Shown here in pieces: positions 21,847 through 27,586 of a stretch of DNA of 27,669 nt. The position numbers and the translations under genes were made by a program. Each line of letters opens with the position of its first letter. The first letter of the stretch is position 1. The notes under the pieces are model-generated. The model searched no databases. It was given only the letters and a program-made list of their open reading frames with translations, and was not told where the DNA came from. Origin of the DNA: a virus. The DNA is taken from the IMG/VR virus record IMGVR_UViG_3300044695_000735, positions 1 to 27,669 of that record; one strand, given 5' to 3'.

Positions 21847-22453
21847 ATCTAAGTTTGTTTTTAATCCAAGTATTTATTCTTCTTTTTGCATCAAAAAACT
21901 TTTCAAGTTCATAACGCAATTTACCATTTTTATTTGGTTCGCACCAATATTCTATAAATTCTGTATATGAATCACCTAATATATCTTTATATTCTTCTAT
22001 ACTATTAACAAAATTATCTTTAGTATTATTATTAGTTTCATTTTCTTTTATTTCCTTTTCTTTTCTTTTCTTTGCATTACCCTCCCCAATAGCCACCCCA
22101 TTAGCCTCCCCATTTCCCCATCTGCTAATTGCACCATTTTTACCGCTTTCACTTAACTTTGCCCTTAATCCAAGATGGTCATTAAGTCTTTCTGACCAAA
22201 ATTCTCCTTCATTAATTTTAAAAAGGTCAAATTGCATTATAACACCTTTAACCTTTATATCAGTTGATTGCATTTGCATTGCTAAGACAGGTATTAATTC
22301 AATTGGTAATTTGCCACCTGCATCGGCTAATCTTTCAATTATAAACCAATAAATGCCATAGCCTTCCATACCTAATTGATGTCTTAAAAAAAGAACTTTT
22401 GTATCATTAGCTGCATTATAATCATGACTAAAATAATATGATTTATTTTTCAT
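21767..22453 (-). CDS. DUF4373 / Lin1244-like replication organiser protein
   Basis: 228 residues. The N-terminus KSYYFSHDYNAANDTKVLFL and GMEGYGIYWFIIERLADAGG is the typical opening of DUF4373 (Lin1244/Lin1753-like) proteins, a winged-helix-like domain of phage replication initiators/primosome components. A Lys/Glu/Asn low-complexity linker (KKRKEKEIKENETNNN) follows, then a second helical domain (about 150-205). It is preceded by the structured leader at 22465-22541 and by a DnaA-domain-IV-like gene. It probably recognises the origin or loads helicase. The ATG lies immediately after a T-rich tail of the hairpin structure. Confidence 0.7.
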   Translation of the reverse strand: MKNKSYYFSHDYNAANDTKVLFLRHQLGMEGYGIYWFIIERLADAGGKLPIELIPVLAMQMQSTDIKVKGVIMQFDLFKINEGEFWSERLNDHLGLRAKLSESGKNGAISRWGNGEANGVAIGEGNAKKRKEKEIKENETNNNTKDNFVNSIEEYKDILGDSYTEFIEYWCEPNKNGKLRYELEKFFDAKRRINTWIKNKLRYGNTKTFNPTATSSERMDALAKWVHS

Positions 22454-22464
22454 AAAATAAAAAT

Positions 22465-22541
22465 GGGGTTCAGATTCCCTGCTAGTCGCATTAGCAGTTC
22501 ATCATCCCCCCAATATTGTTTATAAACTAAATGCGACTTAG
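22465..22541 (-). promoter_or_regulatory. Two hairpins with complementary 7-base loops in the leader of the replication gene
   Basis: On the minus strand the first hairpin is CTAA-GTCGCAT-TTAG (22541-22527) and the second CTGCTA-ATGCGAC-TAGCAG (22497-22479). The two 7-base loops are perfect complements, so they can form a kissing complex; the arms can also partly pair as one extended duplex. The second hairpin is enclosed by GGGG/CCCC arms (22511-22506 and 22468-22465) and ends in T-rich sequence up to the start codon at 22453. A control element for translation or a DNA site (origin/operator) are the two readings. Confidence 0.55.
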
Positions 22542-22548
22542 CTCTTGA

Positions 22549-22977
22549 TTATTTTGTAGACAAATATAAAGCATATTTATCCATTTCCTCACAAAGTTGT
22601 TCTATTTTTTCTTTGAACCAATATTCAGTAGACATTATATCCCTACATTTAGTAATAGAATATAATACTGTAGTATGGTCTTTTACACCTATATATGATG
22701 TAATTTCAGATAGACTAAGCCTTGTATACATTCTTAACATATATGCTGCTGCCTGTCTGCCAAATATAGTTTTTTGTTTTCTATTTGGTGCTTTGATATC
22801 TGTACTAAAAACTTCTTCAACTAACTGAACAATCTTTTCAGGCTTAATAGTTTTATCTGTAACAGGCAACCTTATATCATCAAGTATAATACCTTCTTTA
22901 ATTAAAAGATTTTGAAGGTAGTTAAAGCTATCTTTTTGCATTACATACGCAGCATATATTTCTTCTTTATTTGTCAT
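22549..22977 (-). CDS. Stand-alone DnaA domain IV-like DNA-binding protein
   Basis: 142 residues. Residues about 65-125 match the DnaA C-terminal HTH: FGRQAAAYMLRMYTRLSLSE with the basic loop, then ITSYIGVKDHTTVLYSITKC, where DHTTV is the signature of DnaA domain IV that contacts the DnaA box. No AAA+ domain (no Walker motif) is present, so it is a truncated-type phage version that could bind origins or DnaA boxes and replace or block host DnaA. The first 60 residues are a separate helical region. It is directly followed by the structured leader and the DUF4373 replication gene. Confidence 0.8.
   Translation of the reverse strand: MTNKEEIYAAYVMQKDSFNYLQNLLIKEGIILDDIRLPVTDKTIKPEKIVQLVEEVFSTDIKAPNRKQKTIFGRQAAAYMLRMYTRLSLSEITSYIGVKDHTTVLYSITKCRDIMSTEYWFKEKIEQLCEEMDKYALYLSTK
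22561..22594 (-). promoter_or_regulatory. Candidate promoter inside the DnaA-IV-like gene
   Basis: On the minus strand TATATTTG (22568-22561) fits the -7 box TAnnTTTG, and TTG (22594-22592) lies 23 bases upstream, the edge of the allowed 17-23 spacing. It is in the 3' end of the DnaA-IV-like gene. Transcription would start near 22554, giving a leader of about 100 bases that carries both hairpins before the 22453 start. AT-rich background makes chance matches likely. Confidence 0.35.
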
Positions 22978-22979
22978 AA

Positions 22980-23174
22980 TTAAAATGGTAAATCTGTTTT
23001 TTCACTTTTCATTACATAAGTATCTTCATAAATCTGATAGTCAGGATGGGAATTCTTATCTTTGTATTTATTTTCCCACATTGAATATCTTTTACCTTCT
23101 ATTGTAAAATTAATTACAATACCTTTTGTAGTCTCTTTTTTCCAAGCACCATACTTCTTTTTTTCTTCTGACAT
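22980..23174 (-). CDS. Small protein, unknown function
   Basis: 64 residues, MSEEKKKYGAWKKETTKGIV, with a strand-turn-strand IVINFTIEGKRYSMWENKYK region, then an acidic/Tyr-rich end (DYQIYEDTYVMKSEK). It sits between the HTH and DnaA-IV-like genes; its start touches the HTH stop codon. The type is common in small Bacteroidota-phage replication neighbourhoods, without a known function. Confidence 0.55.
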   Translation of the reverse strand: MSEEKKKYGAWKKETTKGIVINFTIEGKRYSMWENKYKDKNSHPDYQIYEDTYVMKSEKTDLPF

Positions 23175-23386
23175 TACTTTTTAGTTTTAATTAATGAATA
23201 TTTTGCTACAAATTTAGGATTATTTTTAGTACCTACGTTTACTCTTTCGGTAATTATATTATGACCTTCGTCTTTAAGATTAAAGACTAATGCTGCTAGT
23301 CTTAATGTACCATACTTTTTTAATGCCACTAATGGAGTAAGCGGTTCTTTTTTAAGGTGATTAAGCACCTGCGTTTGTTGACTCAT
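23174..23386 (-). CDS. Helix-turn-helix protein (HTH_39-like)
   Basis: 70 residues. The N-terminal part (QTQVLNHLKKEPLTPLVALK) with TLRLAALVFNLKDEGHNIIT is the HTH_39-type winged helix found in many phage regulators; the wing follows in VGTKNNPKFVAKYSLI. It likely binds DNA and may regulate the replication operon; its target cannot be seen. It overlaps the previous small gene by 26 bases. Confidence 0.65.
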   Translation of the reverse strand: MSQQTQVLNHLKKEPLTPLVALKKYGTLRLAALVFNLKDEGHNIITERVNVGTKNNPKFVAKYSLIKTKK

Positions 23387-23564
23387 TTTGTTTGTTTTTT
23401 AATTTTGAAAAATTATATTGATTATTTAAAGACATTGCATTATGAATTAATTTATTATCACAATACTGACTAGATACATTTAGCCTTTTAACCCATTCGT
23501 TAAAGTCTAATCTTTCATCAGGAAATGCAATCCTGCTTAATTTAATACCCCATTTATTTTCCAT
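23361..23564 (-). CDS. Small protein, unknown function
   Basis: 67 residues with the start at ATG 23562-23564 (a start at 23588 would only add residues inside the upstream gene). It reads MENKWGIKLSRIAFPDERLD, then FNEWVKRLN and an Asn/Ser-rich tail (QNESTNAGA). The first half may be a small folded unit; the tail is likely disordered. It overlaps the previous gene by 11 bases and the next by 26. No motif recognised. Confidence 0.5.
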   Translation of the reverse strand: MENKWGIKLSRIAFPDERLDFNEWVKRLNVSSQYCDNKLIHNAMSLNNQYNFSKLKNKQNESTNAGA

Positions 23565-23799
23565 AATTGTTTTTGTAAGTTTTTTCAAAATAGTTTATGC
23601 CGCCTTCAAATTCGAAAGATTCATCTCTTTTGCCATTCCATACGTTGATTTCGCCATCATCAAAGGCTTGTCTAATTTGTACTTCTTCAGTATACAAATA
23701 TTTATCTTCAATAGTTTTAGCTAGTTGTTCAGGTAAAAATGTAAATGTATTAGCAGTTTTTATGTACTCTAATAGTTCTTGCATTGCTGTTTTTTCCAT
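23554..23799 (-). CDS. Small protein, unknown function
   Basis: 81 residues, MEKTAMQELLEYIKTANTFT onward, with an amphipathic N-terminal helix (LLEYIKTANTF) and acidic body (EVQIRQAFDDGEINVWNGKR). The start lies 2 bases below the stop of the Cys-rich small protein. Unknown function in the early recombination block. Confidence 0.55.
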   Translation of the reverse strand: MEKTAMQELLEYIKTANTFTFLPEQLAKTIEDKYLYTEEVQIRQAFDDGEINVWNGKRDESFEFEGGINYFEKTYKNNYGK

Positions 23800-23801
23800 A
23801 G

Positions 23802-23972
23802 TTATTGTTTTTTTTTGATTTGTTCTTGTTCTAATGCTATTTCATTTTGTCTATCTTGTTCTAATTCTTCTTCGTCTGCTTCATCTTCCCAATCGCAATG
23901 TTCTAAGCAATCAGGACATATATCTATTTCGGTAAAGTTTGTATGTGCGCCACAACAAGTTGAATAAGCCAT
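23802..23972 (-). CDS. Cysteine-rich acidic microprotein, 56 residues
   Basis: ATG at 23970-23972 and TAA at 23802-23804. It reads MAYSTCCGAHTNFTEIDICP, then DCLEHCDWEDEADEEELEQ. Two cysteine pairs (CC early; CPDC and a later C) make a likely zinc-knuckle, followed by a strongly acidic helix (DEEELEQ) that may mimic DNA or bind a basic partner. It fits the slot between the ERF gene and the 81-residue gene without gaps (1 and 2 bases). Confidence 0.65.
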   Translation of the reverse strand: MAYSTCCGAHTNFTEIDICPDCLEHCDWEDEADEEELEQDRQNEIALEQEQIKKKQ

Positions 23973-23973
23973 A

Positions 23974-24519
23974 TTATTTTATTTGATTTTCTTTAATACT
24001 TTTTAATGCTTTATTATATTGCTCTATGGTAGTATATTGACTGATTCTATTTGCTATTGAATCTTTGGTTGTACTATTATATGTAGTGTTTTCTAATAGC
24101 ACAATTAGTTCCAATCTTTTTTCTTCACCTAGTTCGTCTTTATGCTCATTTGTAGCATCAGAATCTTTAGTATCATCTATAGCAAATAATCCATTAAGTG
24201 CGTACTTTCGTGCGTAACTAGATGCACTACCTGTAATCTGCGCTGCATCCATACCTTTTTTAACTTCTTCTTCTCTTGCCCAACCGCTTACGCTTATGCT
24301 ATCATCTGTGCCATCAAGTAATGTTGCAGTAGCTTTTATGTAGATTCTATCACCTACCTGTACTACTTCATCACTTACTACTAAAGCATTTCCGTATTTA
24401 TTTAAAATAGGCTTTACTGCTTCTACGATGTCTTCTGCACTTCGGTACTTATATTTGCCAAATGCGTTTGTTTGATTTTTAGGTGCTTTTAATTCGGCTT
24501 GAATTTTTACTAAGTTCAT
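23974..24519 (-). CDS. erf: ERF-family single-strand annealing protein
   Basis: 181 residues. The N-terminal core has AFGKYKYRSAEDIVEAVKPI (typical ERF opening) and a KATATLLDGTDDSISVSGW strand region; the conserved GSASSYARKYALNGLFAI motif at 97-114, followed by D115-D116, is the family signature. The C-terminus (about 120-181) is charged and helical. ERF proteins anneal complementary single strands and drive recombination-dependent replication. The nearby DEDD exonuclease could supply single strands. The adjacent small genes form an early recombination block. Confidence 0.85.
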   Translation of the reverse strand: MNLVKIQAELKAPKNQTNAFGKYKYRSAEDIVEAVKPILNKYGNALVVSDEVVQVGDRIYIKATATLLDGTDDSISVSGWAREEEVKKGMDAAQITGSASSYARKYALNGLFAIDDTKDSDATNEHKDELGEEKRLELIVLLENTTYNSTTKDSIANRISQYTTIEQYNKALKSIKENQIK

Positions 24520-24537
24520 AGTTTTGTTTTTTTAAAG

Positions 24538-24813
24538 TTACTCAATTTCTGCCATTTTATTATACTCTATTTCAGCCTGATGCTGCATCCATTGTCCGAA
24601 TGTAAACGCATCATCTTCATAGTCATAACCTGCAAATAAGGTTGGCTTTTTGTTATAGAATTTAAAATAATCATCTACAGATACTAATGTATTATTAACA
24701 TTAATCCTGCCTTTGTATTGCATTTGCCAATAGATAAAGCTATCTAAAGCATCAATAGTTTCTATACCAAATTTGGTACATAGTTCTGTGTAAGTGTGTA
24801 GTTCTTTTTGCAT
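24538..24813 (-). CDS. Small acidic protein, unknown function
   Basis: 91 residues, MQKELHTYTELCTKFGIETI onward, then LDSFIYWQMQYKGRINVNNT and YNKKPTLFAGYDYEDDAFTF; rich in Tyr/Phe and acidic residues, no membrane span. Its start overlaps the last base of the previous gene's stop. It is one of the first genes after the promoter at 25031-25061. No motif recognised. Confidence 0.55.
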   Translation of the reverse strand: MQKELHTYTELCTKFGIETIDALDSFIYWQMQYKGRINVNNTLVSVDDYFKFYNKKPTLFAGYDYEDDAFTFGQWMQHQAEIEYNKMAEIE

Positions 24814-25010
24814 TAGTCAATAGTTTTAGTTTCTAAAATAGTTTTTACAGGTTCTAAGCTGCCGCCATTTGATAAAATAGTAAATTTTTCATAAGCAACT
24901 TCTTTATCAAAGCTACCTGAATCACTTACATAACAATCATTAATAGATGTGTAAAACCAAATGTCACTAGAGTTGATTCTAGTCTGTTGTACGAATTCAA
25001 TTTTTTTCAT
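24813..25010 (-). CDS. Small protein, first gene of the early/recombination operon
   Basis: 65 residues, MKKIEFVQQTRINSSDIWFY, then TSINDCYVSDSGSFDKEVAY, strand-rich and compact. Starts 21 bases below the -7 box of the good promoter, with an AT-rich leader and no Shine-Dalgarno sequence. Unknown function. Confidence 0.6.
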   Translation of the reverse strand: MKKIEFVQQTRINSSDIWFYTSINDCYVSDSGSFDKEVAYEKFTILSNGGSLEPVKTILETKTID

Positions 25011-25030
25011 AATATGTTTTGTTTATAAAG

Positions 25031-25061
25031 CAAATCTACAGGCTTTAAACATACTATCCAA
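25031..25061 (-). promoter_or_regulatory. Bacteroidota-type promoter TTG-N20-TAGATTTG
   Basis: On the minus strand TTG (25061-25059) is followed after exactly 20 bases by TAGATTTG (25038-25031), matching the -33/-7 consensus TTG-N(17-23)-TAnnTTTG of Bacteroidota housekeeping sigma. It lies in the gap before the 65-residue gene and behind the repeat block at 25076-25121. It drives the recombination/replication operon. Confidence 0.7.
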
Positions 25062-25075
25062 GTATTATGTACTTA

Positions 25076-25121
25076 ATTTTTAAACTTTATGATAAACGGT
25101 AAATGTGAATGATGAACGGTA
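25076..25121. repeat. Regulatory repeat block, copy 1 (GAT(A/G)AACGGT units)
   Basis: GATAAACGGT (25091-25100) and GATGAACGGT (25111-25120) repeat with a 20-base period; the adjoining ATTTTTAAACTTT (25076-25088) is identical to the block at 14291-14303. It lies just below the stop of the HExxH gene and directly above the promoter at 25031-25061, so it is probably a binding site for a phage regulator acting on both operons. Confidence 0.7.
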
Positions 25122-25127
25122 AATTAA

Positions 25128-25397
25128 CTATTTACTGCCATCTTGTAGGGGTAAGTGCTTACTATTGTCTACCTGTCTGTAGCCTAAACTCCATAGCATT
25201 TTAGTAAGAGTAACACTCTTTTCAATGATTTGCTCCTCTGTATCTTCTGCATTAAGCAGGTGGAAAATCTCGTGTATGTATATTTCCAACTTCTTTCTAC
25301 CCTTTAATCTAGGGTCAATATATATAATACCATCACTTTCGGCAATGCCGTGTGCCTGTTCTCTGCCTAGCTTCTTATATACTATTTTTATCTTCAC
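25128..25397 (-). CDS. Small HExxH metallopeptidase-like protein
   Basis: 89 residues. YIHEIFHLLNAEDTEEQIIE contains the zinc-binding HEIFH (HExxH) with a following acidic stretch, as in small phage M78/ImmA-like or SprT-like proteins. The N-terminal half is a strand pair (AESDGIIYIDPRLKGRKKL). A host-target protease or an anti-defence role is possible; the third zinc ligand is unclear, so catalysis is uncertain. It overlaps the next upstream gene by 4 bases. Confidence 0.65.
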   Translation of the reverse strand: MKIKIVYKKLGREQAHGIAESDGIIYIDPRLKGRKKLEIYIHEIFHLLNAEDTEEQIIEKSVTLTKMLWSLGYRQVDNSKHLPLQDGSK

Positions 25398-25579
25398 GAT
25401 TTCATTAATATTTCATCGGGTCTGTCCATCTCTATTAATTCAACCTTTTGACCGCCTCTAATCATTGCCAATATTCTTCTATACTCTGCTTCAATAGAAT
25501 ATATTTCCTGCAACTTATTATTAAAATATGTTTCTTGTTGTAGTAAAGACCACTTGTTAAATCCTTTAGGCATACGCAT
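25394..25579 (-). CDS. Small phage protein, unknown function
   Basis: 61 residues: MRMPKGFNKWSLLQQETYFN, then a helical NKLQEIYSIEAEYRRILAMI segment, then RGGQKVELIEMDRP. An alternative start at the third codon is plausible. It couples to the HExxH gene (4-base overlap) and is followed upstream by the GIY-YIG gene. Similar small helical proteins are frequent in Bacteroidota phages; function unknown. Confidence 0.55.
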   Translation of the reverse strand: MRMPKGFNKWSLLQQETYFNNKLQEIYSIEAEYRRILAMIRGGQKVELIEMDRPDEILMKS

Positions 25580-25582
25580 AGT

Positions 25583-26143
25583 TTATATTTTTTTAAATTT
25601 ACAATTATTAAAATGAAATCTTTTTAATACAGGCACTCCACCAATTATATTGCAATGAGGACATTTTGTCGTAGGCTTTTTCATTCCTTTATTTGACAAA
25701 GAAATTTTTTCTTTTTGCTCATCTGACATTTTTATACCTTTATTTGATGGTATATTCCCCATCTTTGCTTTAGACATTTTATTGCAAGTTTCACTATTTA
25801 GTTTCCTACCTTTTAATTTTAGACTTATAATTTTCTTTGATTCATCATTTAAAACATGACCATATGTTCCTTCACCACCATTAGTTAAATTAGATAAAAT
25901 ACCTGTATTTAAATCTTTTCTACCATATAATTTTATAAATTCTTTTTCTTTTTCACAGGCTTGTTCCCAAGTTAAATTATCTAAAATAATATCTACTTCA
26001 TATTCTGTTTTATTTATAATTGAATTCCAAATTCTATTATTTCTAAATTTACAAGATGCTCTTTTATAGTCATTATCTGAACCAATCCCAATATAGAATG
26101 GTTCATTTTTATCAATCCTAATATGTCTATAAACGTATGCCAT
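25583..26143 (-). CDS. GIY-YIG homing endonuclease with NUMOD3 repeats
   Basis: 186 residues. The catalytic domain has degenerate motifs: AYVYRHIRI (GIY position; VYR at 4-6) and FYIGIGS (YIG, residues 17-19), then R28 and a Glu-rich helix with E65 and the N in LSNLTNGG. Two NUMOD3-type DNA-binding repeats follow: about 111-130 (KGRKLNSETCNKMSKAKMGN) and 135-152 (GIKMSDEQKEKISLSNKG). The C-terminus has C161-C164-H177-C181, a probable zinc finger. Such enzymes are selfish elements that spread by cutting related genomes lacking the insertion. It stands alone between two small genes. Confidence 0.85.
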   Translation of the reverse strand: MAYVYRHIRIDKNEPFYIGIGSDNDYKRASCKFRNNRIWNSIINKTEYEVDIILDNLTWEQACEKEKEFIKLYGRKDLNTGILSNLTNGGEGTYGHVLNDESKKIISLKLKGRKLNSETCNKMSKAKMGNIPSNKGIKMSDEQKEKISLSNKGMKKPTTKCPHCNIIGGVPVLKRFHFNNCKFKKI

Positions 26144-26147
26144 TGTA

Positions 26148-26339
26148 CTATTTAGTATTTTGTTTAGTTTTTATAATTTTCTTTAAATAAATAGCTAAAT
26201 CTAGTGCTTCTTCGTATGCGTGTTGCAGCCAATCCTGCTCACTTAAATCAGTCCTATCCATTGTTGTTCCGTATTCTTTTAAACCTTTGTCTTCCCTAAT
26301 TAAAAGGTCATCAATAATTGAGTATAATATTCTGCTCAT
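26148..26339 (-). CDS. MazG-like mini-protein (NTP pyrophosphohydrolase-related)
   Basis: 63 residues. LLIREDKGLKEYGTTMDRTD, then QHAYEEALDLAIYLKKI: an all-alpha fold with the EE-x-x-D acidic segment that resembles MazG/all-alpha NTP pyrophosphatases (family motif EExxE...ExxD). At 63 residues it is truncated relative to MazG domains (about 100), so either a minimal form or a partner subunit. It could trim non-canonical nucleotides or counter alarmone signalling; not certain. The start touches the exonuclease stop. Confidence 0.6.
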   Translation of the reverse strand: MSRILYSIIDDLLIREDKGLKEYGTTMDRTDLSEQDWLQHAYEEALDLAIYLKKIIKTKQNTK

Positions 26340-27073
26340 TATTTATCAGTTTTTGAATGTAGCTTACCACAATTTTTACATTTGAATTGAATCTTAACTA
26401 AACCTGAAGCCATAATTCTTCTGTTGTTTTTTATAACTTCATCACTACCACATTCAGGGCAACTGCCTCTATCCCCTCCAAATATAACTCCGTAATGAGT
26501 TTTAGCAGGTATATGATTGTTCAATGCTTTGTGTACTTTCTCTAATAGAAGTACATCTTGAATGCAATAGTCAATCATTGTGTTCATAGACTTAGTGCAA
26601 TTCTTTAGCATTATGTCTTTCCATAAATCAAAGTTAGTATGATTCTTTTGACCTAATCCTAAAAACTTACCAATATAATCAAGCCTATTTGAATTAAATC
26701 TAAACTTAGAACGAGCAATCTTTAAAGTATCTATTGTATTATATGTAGGAAACATATCTATTTTATGCAATAAACATCTAGTTCTAATCCAAGACAAATC
26801 AAACTTATCTCCATTATGTCCAACTAATTCATCAGCCTCATTTGCTACATTGATAAACTCTTGTAGTAACTTTTTATCACATTGCTTTTTATCCCATTGT
26901 AGATAATATACATCTTTGTCATCTTCCCATTTATAACAAATACAAATAACTGCTCTTTCCTTAATTATGTTCTCTGTACCAATTTGTAATTTGTACCCTG
27001 ACTGCCAAAATAAACCCACGTTTGCACTTACTTCAATATCAAAGTATAGCCTTCTGCGTTTTGTTTTTAGCAT
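26339..27073 (-). CDS. DEDD 3'-5' exonuclease with zinc ribbon
   Basis: 244 residues. The RNase H-like exonuclease core has D12-x-E14 in LYFDIEVSAN, VGHNGDKFDLSWIRTR (D92, second motif), and YCIQDVLLLEKV (D173), the DEDD acidic set of DnaQ-like nucleases. The C-terminal 40 residues carry C205-C208 and C232-C235 (CPECGS and CKNCG), a zinc ribbon. The enzyme probably degrades one DNA strand to feed ERF annealing or replication. It is preceded by the endolysin gene. Confidence 0.8.
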   Translation of the reverse strand: MLKTKRRRLYFDIEVSANVGLFWQSGYKLQIGTENIIKERAVICICYKWEDDKDVYYLQWDKKQCDKKLLQEFINVANEADELVGHNGDKFDLSWIRTRCLLHKIDMFPTYNTIDTLKIARSKFRFNSNRLDYIGKFLGLGQKNHTNFDLWKDIMLKNCTKSMNTMIDYCIQDVLLLEKVHKALNNHIPAKTHYGVIFGGDRGSCPECGSDEVIKNNRRIMASGLVKIQFKCKNCGKLHSKTDK

Positions 27074-27077
27074 AAGT

Positions 27078-27584
27078 TTAAATTAGTACAAAGCCATTCT
27101 TATCAACTTTGCCTGTTTTATGTAATGTTTGCAATTCTGCAATAGATTTACCAAGTGTTTTTTGAAAGTGTGGTGCATCATTAAACTTCCAATCCCCACC
27201 CCATTCATAGCCGTATCTTTTAAAAATAGCTACAATCTCCTGCCAATCACTTTTGCCATCACCGTCAAAGTCAGTTTTTAAATCCCAACTTGCGGTTTCA
27301 AAAGTGCCATTCTTATCCTTGTCAACTAACAAAACAATATCAATAGCTAATCCGTAGTTATGATAAGACTGACCGCCTTTAGCCTTAGTAACAATAGCAC
27401 CAGCCTTTGTTCTACCTTGTGCAAACAATGCATCTTGTTCTGCAAAGGTTCTAAGCGTATAAGCAAAACGACAAGCTGCTGTGCCTGTTAAAGCTGCAAC
27501 AATTTCATCATACATAGTTAACGCTTCTTCTCTTAACTTAGGGTGTAATAATTGGATTCGTTCCAACGTTTTTTGGTCTTTCAT
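27078..27584 (-). CDS. Endolysin, peptidase M15 (L-Ala-D-Glu / VanY-type)
   Basis: 168 residues. The zinc site is SYHNYGLAIDIV (H75, D82) plus DAPHFQ (H139), the SxHxxGxAxD and xxH motifs of M15 peptidases such as T5 endolysin. An R45 in LRTFAEQDALFAQG occupies the usual substrate-binding place. Inserted between are DKDKNGTFE (88-96) and DFDGDGKSDWQE (105-116), EF-hand-like calcium loops. No signal peptide, so it needs a holin. The enzyme cuts peptide stems of peptidoglycan to lyse the host. Confidence 0.85.
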   Translation of the reverse strand: MKDQKTLERIQLLHPKLREEALTMYDEIVAALTGTAACRFAYTLRTFAEQDALFAQGRTKAGAIVTKAKGGQSYHNYGLAIDIVLLVDKDKNGTFETASWDLKTDFDGDGKSDWQEIVAIFKRYGYEWGGDWKFNDAPHFQKTLGKSIAELQTLHKTGKVDKNGFVLI

Positions 27585-27586
27585 TT

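Noticed and set aside
22465-22541. tRNA-like reading of the hairpin with ATGCGAC loop
   Set aside because: The stem-loop looks like an anticodon arm (U at 33, GCG), but no D-arm, T-arm, acceptor or full length is present on either strand.
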